Below are positions 52,196 through 61,550 of a stretch of DNA of 64,000 nucleotides, piece by piece. Source of the stretch: Rivularia sp. MS3 (GTDB taxonomy: Bacteria; Cyanobacteriota; Cyanobacteriia; Cyanobacteriales; Nostocaceae); NCBI GenBank assembly GCA_019192545.1, contig JAHCMI010000051.1, positions 1-64,000 of the forward strand, in the 5' to 3' direction. Position 1 is the stretch's first letter, and each line of letters starts with the position of its first letter. A program made the translations under genes and the position numbers. Under the pieces are notes generated by a model. The model searched no databases and was not told where the DNA came from. It saw nothing but the letters and a program-made list of their open reading frames with translations.

Positions 52196-53377
52196 ATGAT
52201 TGGATTTATCCAACAATTACAAAGAAGAACTCCTCTAGGTTGGTTGCAACTAACTCGTCAAAAAGGACGCTTATTAGTAGCAATATCGGGCGTAGCTTTT
52301 GCCGATTTACTAATGTTGATGCAGCTTGGTTTTCAAAGTGCATTATTTAATAGTGCTACCCGTCTTCATGATAGTTTAAAAGCAGATATCGTATTGTTGA
52401 ATCCGCAAGCACTCAACTTACAGGATTTATCTACTTTTACCCGCAGACGGCTTTTTCAGGCTATGGATGTACCGGGGGTAGCAACCGCAGAACCAATATA
52501 CAACAGCCTGGTGACTTGGAAAAATCCCCAAACTCTTAAGAAAACACAGGTGATGATTATCGGCTTTAATCCCGATCGACCAGCCTTCGACTTACCAGAA
52601 GTTAATCAAAATCTTAACGTCATAAAACTACCAGATACTATTTTATTTGATGAAGCAACTAGAGGAGAATACGAAGAAGTAATTGCTCGGATAAAGCAAG
52701 GCGAAGAGGTTAAAACAGAAATTCAAGGAAGAACAATTACTATTGCCGATTTATTTACAGTCGGGGCATCTTTTGCCGCTGATGGAACTTTAATGACCAG
52801 CGACCAAAACTTTTTAAGACTATTTCCCAGGCAAGATGCAGGCAGCGTTAATTTAGGTTTAATTCGTTTAAAACCAGGTTACGAAGCCGAAAAAGTAGCA
52901 GAAGAATTAAAATATCATCTGAGGGATGCCGATGATATCAAAATATTAACAAAAGAAGAATTTATTGAATTTGAAAAAGCTTACTGGCAAACAAATACAC
53001 CAATTGGATTTATTTTTAGTTTGGGTGCAATGATGGGTTTCATTGTAGGAGTAATTATTGTTTATCAAGTACTTTCTACAGATGTTAACGCCCATATTAA
53101 AGAATACGCGACTTTTAAAGCGATGGGATATAAAAACTTCTTTTTATTAAGCGTAGTTTTTGAAGAAGCGATAATTCTTGCTTTACTCGGTTTTATTCCT
53201 GGGGCGGCAATTTCAACGGGATTATACGCACTGACTCGCAATGCAACCAATTTACCGCTTTATATGACGCTAGCCAGAGCTATCCAAGTACAGGTAATGA
53301 CGATTATTATGTGCATGATTTCCGGTGCTGTAGCAACTCGCAAAGTACAGTCAGCCGATCCAGCAGATATGTTTTGA
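52196..53377 (+). CDS. devC: DevC-like ABC transporter permease
   Basis: MIGFIQQLQRRTPLGWLQLTRQKGRLLVAISGVAFADLLMLMQLGFQSALFNSATRLHDSLKADIVLLNPQ...; C-terminal FtsX-like TM region. Confidence 0.92.
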   Translation: MIGFIQQLQRRTPLGWLQLTRQKGRLLVAISGVAFADLLMLMQLGFQSALFNSATRLHDSLKADIVLLNPQALNLQDLSTFTRRRLFQAMDVPGVATAEPIYNSLVTWKNPQTLKKTQVMIIGFNPDRPAFDLPEVNQNLNVIKLPDTILFDEATRGEYEEVIARIKQGEEVKTEIQGRTITIADLFTVGASFAADGTLMTSDQNFLRLFPRQDAGSVNLGLIRLKPGYEAEKVAEELKYHLRDADDIKILTKEEFIEFEKAYWQTNTPIGFIFSLGAMMGFIVGVIIVYQVLSTDVNAHIKEYATFKAMGYKNFFLLSVVFEEAIILALLGFIPGAAISTGLYALTRNATNLPLYMTLARAIQVQVMTIIMCMISGAVATRKVQSADPADMF

Positions 53378-53490
53378 CAGTGAGCAGTTAACAGTGAGCA
53401 GTGAACAGTAAATGCTTAATCCCCTATGCCCTATGCCCAATCCCCTATGCCCAATTACCAATTACCAGTTACTAGTTAATTAATGTTTTT

Positions 53491-54207
53491 ATGGATTCTG
53501 TTATTTCTGTCCGCAATCTCAATCATTTTTTCGGGAAAGGGCAACTTCGCAAGCAGGTTTTATTTGATATCAATTTAGATATAGCTGCTGGTGAGATTAT
53601 TATTATGACTGGCCCTTCTGGTTCCGGTAAAACGACTCTGCTGACTTTGATTGGTGGATTGCGTTCGGCTCAAGAGGGAAGTTTGCAGGTTTTAGGTAAA
53701 GAACTTTGTGGTGCTAAAGCTAAACAGTTAGTTATGGCACGACGCAACAACGGCTATATATTTCAAGCTCATAATTTACACGAAAGCTTGAGTGCCGTAC
53801 AGAATGTCCGTATGGGTTTAGAGGTGCATGGAAATATTTCACCCAAAGAAATGTATACCCGCTCTGTTGCAATGCTGGATTTAGTTGGGTTGGGCAATCG
53901 TATCAATTATTATCCCGATGATTTATCCGGAGGTCAAAAACAAAGAGTAGCGATCGCCAGAGCTTTGGTAGGACATCCCAAGATTGTATTAGCAGACGAA
54001 CCAACAGCAGCCTTAGACAAAAAATCTGGTAGAGATGTTGTGAATTTGATGCAATCTTTAGCGAAAGAACAAGGCTGTACGATTCTTTTGGTAACTCACG
54101 ATAATCGTATTTTAGATATAGCCGACCGCATTGTATACATGGAAGATGGTAAATTGGCTCAAAATCCTGCCGAAGCTGATATCCCTACGGTGGTTGTTAG
54201 CGAGTAG
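53491..54207 (+). CDS. devA: DevA-like ABC transporter ATPase
   Basis: Walker A GPSGSGKTTLL, signature LSGGQKQRVAIARAL, Walker B IVLADEPTAALD. Confidence 0.93.
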   Translation: MDSVISVRNLNHFFGKGQLRKQVLFDINLDIAAGEIIIMTGPSGSGKTTLLTLIGGLRSAQEGSLQVLGKELCGAKAKQLVMARRNNGYIFQAHNLHESLSAVQNVRMGLEVHGNISPKEMYTRSVAMLDLVGLGNRINYYPDDLSGGQKQRVAIARALVGHPKIVLADEPTAALDKKSGRDVVNLMQSLAKEQGCTILLVTHDNRILDIADRIVYMEDGKLAQNPAEADIPTVVVSE

Positions 54208-54242
54208 TAGGGTGCCCTGACGGTTACGATAACTCACAACCC

Positions 54243-54459
54243 ACAACCGTCGGGATAAGAATTTACCGTCACGCACCATTATCAATAAATTGGTGCGTGA
54301 GCGCATTTTGATGGTTATTTCGTTAATTAAGTTGTAGGTTGGGTTACACTCCGTTTCACCCAACCTACGGAACTCACCCACAATCGTCGGGATAGCAATT
54401 TACCGTCACGCACCATTATCAATAAATTGGTGCGTGAGCGCATTTTGATGATTATTTAG
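54243..54459. repeat. Two direct copies (~80 bp, ~137 bp apart) of a hairpin-bearing repeat
   Basis: ACAACCGTCGGGATAAGAATTTACCGTCACGCACCATTATCAATAAATTGGTGCGTGAGCGCATTTTGATGGTTATT at ~54243, and a near-identical copy at ~54380. Each contains TCACGCACCA...TGGTGCGTGA. Confidence 0.75.
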
Positions 54460-54592
54460 TAAATCAAGATAAATTATTTTAGCCCTCACAGCACCCTACA
54501 AAAGCGCACCGTAACCTACCAGATAAATTTAAAAAGACGTAGCACTTAGTACTACGCCTCTACATTAATTTCTATTTCTTATAGAGATGCTA

Positions 54593-54796
54593 TTAGTATC
54601 CAACAATGTGAAGGATATCGCGAACAACACTATAACCAGCTAAATCCCAAGCTAAGTAAGCAACAAAACCAATCATTGCTAAACGTCCGTTCCATAATTC
54701 GGCTTGGGGGTTAAAACCGAAAAGAAAAGAGTTACGGTCTTTACCGTTGTATGCAGGCGCTACTGGTGGTAAGTCGGTTTTTGTAGGAGATTGCAT
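54593..54796 (-). CDS. High-light-inducible (HLIP/SCP) CAB-like protein
   Basis: NPQAELWNGRLAMIGFVAYLAWDLAGYSVVRDILHIVGY, single-helix Chl-binding motif. Confidence 0.88.
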   Translation of the reverse strand: MQSPTKTDLPPVAPAYNGKDRNSFLFGFNPQAELWNGRLAMIGFVAYLAWDLAGYSVVRDILHIVGY

Positions 54797-55316
54797 AATT
54801 ATTGCGGTTAAATTTAGTTTGCTTGTTGTTTCTAATTTAACGATTGATAAAAGAACCTGTTTCTGTCAAAAGATACAAATGCTTTACATTTCTTCATGCT
54901 GATAAATCTGCCTAAAGATGGTGAACAAACAAGTTTGCCTAAACATATATTACGAAAGCATGACATGCTGCAAAAATAATGATATGTAAACTGGCAGTTT
55001 TTCAAAGCAGTAAATTAAGCAAAACTATTACGTGCTAAAGGTTTCGCCAATTTAAAATTGAAATAATTTCACTAATTTTAGATATGGCGATCGCTAAATT
55101 AGTTGTAGGTAATAGGCTTAAGCAAAAAAACTTCTATCTAATGCCCGATGGCTTTAGAAGAATGTTTCTCACTTACGAGAGATGCCTAAAAGGGCTATAT
55201 TGCTGGATTCTAAGCTTAGCAACTGGTTATTGCATGAATAAGTAAAATTGATTTTTGCATTAATTCTAGTTTTTGTTCTCCCCACACCAAAAGTTAGCCT
55301 AGAGGAAGTTATTAGG

Positions 55317-58300
55317 ATGATTGAAAGTACGCATATAACGCCTTTGCTATCCAACTCTATGACTTGGATAGCGCAGATTTTAGTAGAGCCGCCAGAACCT
55401 TTATCACCATCGGAAGCTTCTGTTGCTTTTTCCGGACCTAAGTTTTTTATCGCTTTAATCGCCGGTATTATCCTAGCTTTCGCCGCTCAATTGGTATTAA
55501 CAAATTTAGCAGTGGCTGCTGGTTTATCTTTTTTAGGCGGTTCATCTAATTCAAGCTCGAATTCAAGTAGCGATAATCAAAACGAAAGTTTGGGTAGCAC
55601 TATTAATAAAATAGGTACCGCTGTTGGAATTGGAACATTACTTTCGGTAACTGTTTCCCTTTTCTTTGCTTGCTTCTTAGGAGTAAAACTCAGCTTATTA
55701 TCTTTAGATGTAGGCTCCGGAGCAATTTTAGGATTAGTAATTTGGGCAGCGTATTTTTGTTTGCTGGTGTGGGTTAGTTCAACAGCGGTTGGTTCTTTAA
55801 TTGGTAATGTTGTTAGTTCGGCAACTTCCGGACTTCAAGCGATTGCAGGAACAGCTACCGCTGCATTGGGAGCAAAAGCTGTAAACAAGCAGGTTGTAGC
55901 TACAGCAGAAGCCGCAGCATCAGCGGTGCGTCACGAAATAGGCAATGCCATCGATCCCGAAAGTATTAAAGAAAATTTAGAAGATTACTTAGATACAGTT
56001 CGTCCTAAAGATTTAGATTTACAAGGGATACGTAAAGAATTTGAAAATATCCTTTCAGACGCACAGCTTGATTCTTATGCAGGGGCTGCGGAGCTGCGGA
56101 ATATTGACAAACAAAATTTTGTAGAATTAGTTAGCAGTCGTACCGATCTTTCTAAAAAAGAAGTTAGAAGAATTGCCGATACTTTATATGATGTGTGGAG
56201 GCAAACGGTAGGATCTCAACAAGCTAGTTTAGGTAGTAGTGGTAACGGTTTAAGCGAACTTGTTGACTATCTTAAAACTGTTACACCCGGACAAAGCAAA
56301 ACTGACGAACTTGAAGCTAAGTTAGATAGAGTTATCAGTGAAATGCGTTCCCAGAAAGAGCATGTTCGGGATGCGAAGAAAACAGCCAAAGAAGAATCTG
56401 TAGGCCCGTTGCAGATGTCTATGCAGCAAGCTTTTACCACTCTTGGTAGCGTGGTTATGGGCAGAACCGATCTTTCCGATTTGGATGCGGAAAAAATCCT
56501 CGGCAGTATAAACAAAGCTAAAGATAAAGCTACCGAACAAGCAGATAACATGGGGCTTCCCACACCATCACAGCCTTACAGTACCGTTCGTGCTGATGTC
56601 GAAAATTATCTTTACAATACTTACGCTTGGCAGTTTAGCAACGAAAAAGTTCGTCAAGAATTTCGCGATGTACTTTACGATCAAGCCGCAGATCCAGGCG
56701 CTGTACGTCGGGAATTGGAAAAGCTAGATCGCAGCGATTTTGTAGACATTCTCAAACAACGCGGTTTATTAACTCAAACCCAAATCAAGCAAATTGCTAA
56801 CGACTTAGAAGCAGTTCGTAAAGGCGTATTAGTTCAGGTAAGGGCTGAAGAAGAAAAAGAAATAGTCCAAGATTTGCAGCGTCGAGTAGAAAGCTATTTG
56901 TTAGTAGCTTCCAAATCAGATTTAACTTCTGAAGGTATCAAACAAAATTTCAAGCCGATTTTGGAAGATTCCGATGCCGACTACGAAACATTAGCTATGC
57001 GCCTGTCTCGATTCGATCGGGCACAAATGCGAGCAGTACTCGCACAGCGTAATGATATTTCCGCAGGAGAAATTGAGCCAATTCTCGATGAATTAGAGAA
57101 ACAGCGCGACCAAGTTTTAGTCGAGTCCAAAGGAATTGCAGATCGAGCTAAGTATGAAGCAGAAACCTTGTGGTTAAACTTAGAACAGTATCTGCGTAAT
57201 ACCGGCAAAGAGCAACTTAACCCCGATGCAATTCGTGGTGAATTGAAAACCTTGTTAAATGACCCCCAAGCGGGAATGTCAGCAATTCGAGCGCGGTTAA
57301 CACGTTTTGACCGAGATACTTTGGTACAGCTACTTAATCAACGCCAAGATTTGAATGAAAGCCAAATCAATGACACCATTGATACCGTAGAACAATCTTG
57401 GAACAGCGTCCGTCACGCCCCTGGCAAAGTTGTAGATAAAGCCAAAGCTGAGTACGACAATGTAACTACAACAATCGCCGATTATCTCCGCAACACTGGT
57501 AAATCGGAACTTAACCCCGAAGGCATTCAAAGAGACTTGAATAAGCTGTTTGAAAATCCCCAGGAAGGCGCGATTGCGTTACGTAACAGATTGTCTCAAA
57601 TTGATAGAGATACCTTAGTAAAACTACTAAGTCAACGCCGCGACATGAGCGAAGATGAAGTTAACCGCACAATTGACTCCGTACAGTCTTCAATTCGTCA
57701 AATTGTTCGCACACCCAGACGTATGGTTACTCGTACTCAACAAAGAGTACAAGACTTCCAAACCTATTTAGAAGAGTATCTTCGTCAAACCGGCAAACAG
57801 GAACTCAATCCTGAAGGTATCAAACGCGACGTTAATCTGTTGTTAAACGACCCCCGAGTGGGAATGGAAAGCTTAGGCGATCGCCTTTCTAAATTTGACC
57901 GCTCCACTATTGTTGCTTTATTGAAAATTCGCGGAGACATTAGCAACCAGGAAGCCGAGCAAATCGCCGATAATATCATGTCAGTACGCGAGCAATTTGT
58001 AGCTCAAGTTAGAGGAATTCAGCGCCGAATTCAAGATACAATAGATAGTATATTCGACCGAATTCGCTACTACCTCAATTCCTTGGATCGTCCAGAACTA
58101 AATTACGATGGCATCAAGCGAGATGTTCGCCAATTATTCTACGATCCACAAGCAGGATTTGAAGCTTTACGCGGTAGACTATCATCTTTCAACCGAGATA
58201 CTTATGTCGCATTAATGAGTTCTCGCGATGATATTTCTGAAAGTGATGCAAATAAAGTCATCGATCAAATCGAAAACGCCCGTAACAGCGTATTGCGAAG

Positions 58301-58487
58301 AGCAGAAAGAATCCAAGAAGAGGCACAGCGACGTTTAGAAGAAGTTAAATATCAAGCCCAGAAGCAAGCCGAGGAAACCCGTAAAGCAGCAGCATCAGCA
58401 GCTACGTGGTTACTAGCAACAGCAGTTGTATCCGGTGCAGCCTCTGCAATTGCCGGAGCTTTAGCTGTCACAAGCAATGCACCCTAA
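55317..58487 (+). CDS. Large membrane protein with seven tandem ~80 aa helical repeats
   Basis: N-terminal TM segments, C-terminal TM (AAASAATWLLATAVVSGAASAIAGALAV). Repeats of form YLRxTGKxELNPEGIKRDLxxLLxDPQxGxxALRxRLSxFDRDTxVxLLxQRxDISExExNxxID. The provided ORF opens at 55248; ATG at 55317 is a plausible start. Confidence 0.85.
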   Translation: MIESTHITPLLSNSMTWIAQILVEPPEPLSPSEASVAFSGPKFFIALIAGIILAFAAQLVLTNLAVAAGLSFLGGSSNSSSNSSSDNQNESLGSTINKIGTAVGIGTLLSVTVSLFFACFLGVKLSLLSLDVGSGAILGLVIWAAYFCLLVWVSSTAVGSLIGNVVSSATSGLQAIAGTATAALGAKAVNKQVVATAEAAASAVRHEIGNAIDPESIKENLEDYLDTVRPKDLDLQGIRKEFENILSDAQLDSYAGAAELRNIDKQNFVELVSSRTDLSKKEVRRIADTLYDVWRQTVGSQQASLGSSGNGLSELVDYLKTVTPGQSKTDELEAKLDRVISEMRSQKEHVRDAKKTAKEESVGPLQMSMQQAFTTLGSVVMGRTDLSDLDAEKILGSINKAKDKATEQADNMGLPTPSQPYSTVRADVENYLYNTYAWQFSNEKVRQEFRDVLYDQAADPGAVRRELEKLDRSDFVDILKQRGLLTQTQIKQIANDLEAVRKGVLVQVRAEEEKEIVQDLQRRVESYLLVASKSDLTSEGIKQNFKPILEDSDADYETLAMRLSRFDRAQMRAVLAQRNDISAGEIEPILDELEKQRDQVLVESKGIADRAKYEAETLWLNLEQYLRNTGKEQLNPDAIRGELKTLLNDPQAGMSAIRARLTRFDRDTLVQLLNQRQDLNESQINDTIDTVEQSWNSVRHAPGKVVDKAKAEYDNVTTTIADYLRNTGKSELNPEGIQRDLNKLFENPQEGAIALRNRLSQIDRDTLVKLLSQRRDMSEDEVNRTIDSVQSSIRQIVRTPRRMVTRTQQRVQDFQTYLEEYLRQTGKQELNPEGIKRDVNLLLNDPRVGMESLGDRLSKFDRSTIVALLKIRGDISNQEAEQIADNIMSVREQFVAQVRGIQRRIQDTIDSIFDRIRYYLNSLDRPELNYDGIKRDVRQLFYDPQAGFEALRGRLSSFNRDTYVALMSSRDDISESDANKVIDQIENARNSVLRRAERIQEEAQRRLEEVKYQAQKQAEETRKAAASAATWLLATAVVSGAASAIAGALAVTSNAP

Positions 58488-58536
58488 ATAACTTCCAAGA
58501 TTCAATTAATTTAAATTGTCTTCGCTAAATTACTAA

Positions 58537-58563
58537 GTCTCTCATTACGAGAGGCTTTTTTTT
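58537..58563 (+). terminator. Intrinsic terminator downstream of the 7-repeat membrane protein
   Basis: GTCTCTC-attac-GAGAGGC followed by TTTTTTTT. Confidence 0.8.
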
Positions 58564-58590
58564 GCACTAACCACTCAAAAGCAAAATTAA

Positions 58591-58719
58591 TATAGCAGTT
58601 TTCGGTTCAGTGCAATACACCCGAAACCTCACCCCGTCTTCCGGATACTCCTCTCCAAGTTATCGGAGAGGGGAAGGGGAGTAGTTTCGTGTATTTCATC
58701 CAACTGAAAACCGCTATAT
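58591..58719. repeat. MITE-like inverted repeat element (TATAGCAGTTTTC...)
   Basis: Arms TATAGCAGTTTTCGGTTCAGTGCAATACACCCGAAAC and GTTTCGTGTATTTCATCCAACTGAAAACCGCTATA are largely complementary. Confidence 0.7.
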
Positions 58720-58939
58720 AATAGCCCGCAGCAGTAAAAAGCTGGGGCTAAAATATAGCTTTAAATTAAAGCTGGAAATATGACAATATTTTAGGAGTAT
58801 TTTTCTTTGTCTAAATAAAGCTTCCTAATCAGCAATATTGTTTACGTATTTTTATTCAAAAAAAGTACCACAATACAAATTGTCATATAGAAATTGGCAA
58901 TCAATAAGCATATTTATGTTGATGCAAGTAGACGGATTT

Positions 58940-58985
58940 TGACACTCCCCGGCGTTAAACGCACGGGGATTCTTTGATCTACGAG
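58940..58985 (-). ncRNA. Putative omegaRNA (reRNA) 3' end adjoining tnpB
   Basis: In tnpB orientation GAATCCCCGTGCGTTTAACGCCGGGGAGTGTCAAAA, a stable terminal hairpin directly past the tnpB stop codon. Only the 3' hairpin is identified. Confidence 0.5.
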
Positions 58986-60169
58986 CCAACTTGCTCAGAC
59001 TGGATTTCTCCAACAGGAGTAGAGGTCGATTCTCCCAAAGCGTTGCTCATGTCTAGCATGAAGGTTCCGGTATGCCCTACCGTACCCAATCCTCGACTAA
59101 GGATGTTTTTAGCAGCGTTTTCATCCCGATCCATCTTAGTGCCACACAAACATATATGGGTTCGAGTAGATAAGGCTTTTTTTACAATTGCACCGCAGCT
59201 AGTGCATTCCTGGCTAGTGCCCACAGGATTAACTGCAACCGTGACACGTTTAAATACTTTTCCGAAATATTCAACCCATACACGGAACTGATACCAAGAT
59301 GCATCATTAATAGACTTAGCTAGACAGTGATTTTTCACCATATTTTTAATTCTCAAATCTTCGTAGGCTATCAAATCGTTAGATTGAACTACGCACCGTG
59401 CTAACTTCACAGCATGGTCTTTACGTTGTCTACTTATTTTAAGGTGGCGCTTAGCTAAAATATGTCTAGCTTTGTTTCTATTCTTTGAACCTTTTACTTT
59501 CTTTGATACTCGGCGCTGAGCGCGTTTTAATACTTTTTCCCCCTTACGCAAAAAGGTTGGATTTTTAACTACCTCTCCGTTTGAGTCGGTGTAGTATTCT
59601 TTTAACCCAACATCTAACCCAATTGTTTTTCCGGTTGGTGTGATATTCTCGCGACGTTCTGAATCAATACAAAATTGAACATAAACACCGTCTGCACGTT
59701 TGACTAATCGAACTCGTTTAATCTGGTTAATTTGAAAAAAGTGCAGGTCACGAGTACCTTTTAGCTTTAATCTCCCAATGCCTTTTTTATCAGAAAAAGT
59801 GATCGATTTACGGTCTTGAGCTAACTTCCAACCTGTAGTTTTATATTCAACAGAGCGGCAGTTTTTTTGAAATGAAGGAAAACCCTTCTTAAGAGCTACT
59901 CCTTTTTTACAATTCTCATAAAAACGATTAATAGATGACCATGCTCTTTCTGCACTGGCTTGTCTAGCCATTGAGTTGAGTTCAGAAGCAAAGGGAAACT
60001 GTTTAGCTAGCACGGAGCAATATTTCTGCAAATCAGCCTTGCCCGTACCTTTATTGTCCATCCATAACCTTATACAGCTATTGCGGACAAATTGAGCAGT
60101 ACGAATTGCTTCATTAACTGCTTGAAACTGTTTTAGTTTTGCGTATGCTTTGAACTCAAAAACCAACAT
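58979..60169 (-). CDS. tnpB: TnpB (OrfB) RNA-guided nuclease/transposase-associated protein
   Basis: RuvC motifs GLDVGLKEYY, YEDLRIKNM, DRDENAAKNIL; zinc-ribbon ECTSCG...CLCG. All catalytic residues appear intact. Confidence 0.93.
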   Translation of the reverse strand: MLVFEFKAYAKLKQFQAVNEAIRTAQFVRNSCIRLWMDNKGTGKADLQKYCSVLAKQFPFASELNSMARQASAERAWSSINRFYENCKKGVALKKGFPSFQKNCRSVEYKTTGWKLAQDRKSITFSDKKGIGRLKLKGTRDLHFFQINQIKRVRLVKRADGVYVQFCIDSERRENITPTGKTIGLDVGLKEYYTDSNGEVVKNPTFLRKGEKVLKRAQRRVSKKVKGSKNRNKARHILAKRHLKISRQRKDHAVKLARCVVQSNDLIAYEDLRIKNMVKNHCLAKSINDASWYQFRVWVEYFGKVFKRVTVAVNPVGTSQECTSCGAIVKKALSTRTHICLCGTKMDRDENAAKNILSRGLGTVGHTGTFMLDMSNALGESTSTPVGEIQSEQVGS

Positions 60170-60641
60170 GGTATTGCCTCATTTGGTCTTATACTAGCAC
60201 AGTTAGTATAAACATTATGGATAAAATAAAAAGTCGTCCTATAAGGACGAGGCTTTAAACCCAATATTTTCGGTAATCACAAAATACTAAGATACAGCAG
60301 TTTGCAACTAAATGAGGTACAGATTAAAAAATCAAAATCTTGTGGGATGGGCATCCCTGCCCGTCCAAATGTACTTCACCAACCTGAAATATGCTGTAAG
60401 TTTGCTCTGAATTCATCGGTAAAACTCTTAGCTTACGGTTTCTTAAATCGGGTTCCAAACCTAAGCTAAGTAGGTGGGTGAAAAAAATTATAACTACGTC
60501 ATTGCGAACGGAACGAAGTGGAGTGAAGCAATCGCAACAAGGAAGTTCATACTGTGTTGGAGGAGGCGTTACGCTAATGTTGGATGCCTTAATTTCTGAC
60601 ATGGCTGCACGCGAAAAAGCTAATTCATACAACAAAGCGAG

Positions 60642-61346
60642 TTAAAGCTTCATTATCATCATTAAAACCACAGCAATCGGCAAACCTGCACCGTAAGCCA
60701 AATAACCAACGCCCATAGGATTAACGCCGCCGGGAACATTTAAACTGCCGATACCGTAAAGTAACTGTTGCACATACCACCATAAACAGTAGAAAAAAGC
60801 CGGTAGTTCGACTGGTATATACAAAATCACCAACGGTAAAATAGAGTCAATTTTTACTTTGGGAAATTTATAAACATATGCTCCCAAAATAGATGTAACA
60901 ACACCATTGGTACCAACCAAAGGTATGCTCAAACCCGGCTCAACGACAATTTGCACTATCCCGGTCAAAAAACCGCAAAATAGATAAAATAATAAAAAAC
61001 GTCCGTTGCCAATGATTTTTTCTAAAGTATTGCCGAAAACCCACAAAAATATTAAATTACTAACAATTTGACTGTAGCTAGCATGAACGAACATTCCCGA
61101 AAATATTGACAGCAAACCCCAAAATACAACTAACCAAGCTGCCGGATTTCCCGCGATCGCGCTATAAAATGACGCACTGACTCGCTCTGGAATCAAACCC
61201 CAATGATTGACAAAACTAGCTAATTCACCATTAATCTCTAATTTTACTTCCCATAAAAATACAGCAATATTTATACCAATCAAAAACCATACTACTAAAG
61301 GTTTTTTATTTGTTAGAAGAAACAGTTTATCGCCGATAGGAATCAT
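60642..61346 (-). CDS. Rhomboid-family membrane protein, probable pseudoprotease
   Basis: Rhomboid fold pattern (GMFVHASYSQIVSNLIFLWVFGNTLEKIIG...). The GxSG motif reads GTNG and the AHxGG-like motif reads AYGAG. Confidence 0.8.
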   Translation of the reverse strand: MIPIGDKLFLLTNKKPLVVWFLIGINIAVFLWEVKLEINGELASFVNHWGLIPERVSASFYSAIAGNPAAWLVVFWGLLSIFSGMFVHASYSQIVSNLIFLWVFGNTLEKIIGNGRFLLFYLFCGFLTGIVQIVVEPGLSIPLVGTNGVVTSILGAYVYKFPKVKIDSILPLVILYIPVELPAFFYCLWWYVQQLLYGIGSLNVPGGVNPMGVGYLAYGAGLPIAVVLMMIMKL

Positions 61347-61429
61347 AAATAAATTAGGAGTTAGGAGTTAGAAGTTAGGAGTCAGAAATTCGCAATTCGC
61401 AAATAAAAAATAAATTAAATAATAATAAA

Positions 61430-61545
61430 TGTTAACTGTTCACTGCTCACTGCTCACTGTTAACTGTTTACTGCTCGCTGACGATCCACACCCTCCGGAT
61501 GAAAACTGCTCGCTGTTCACTGCTCACTGATTACTGTTAACTGTA
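61430..61545. repeat. Heptameric short tandem repeats (CACTGTT/CACTGCT type) with embedded non-heptameric module
   Basis: gttaactgttcactgctcactgctcactg...gacgatccacaccctccggatgaaa...ctgctcgctgttcactgctcactg. Confidence 0.75.
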
Positions 61546-61550
61546 TAACA

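Larger units (their letters stand above)
58938..60256 (-). mobile_element. IS200/IS605-superfamily element, IS1341-type (TnpB only)
   Basis: Contains tnpB. Right-end hairpin at 58946-58969 (TCCCCGGCGTTAAACGCACGGGGA) and left-end hairpin at 60234-60250 (TCGTCCTATAAGGACGA). Boundaries approximate; no TnpA seen. Confidence 0.75.

Noticed and set aside
60324-60635. 103-aa minus-strand ORF next to the rhomboid gene
   Set aside because: Made mostly of dispersed repeat sequence (GTCATTGCGAACGGAACGAAG... type) and lacks a recognisable domain.
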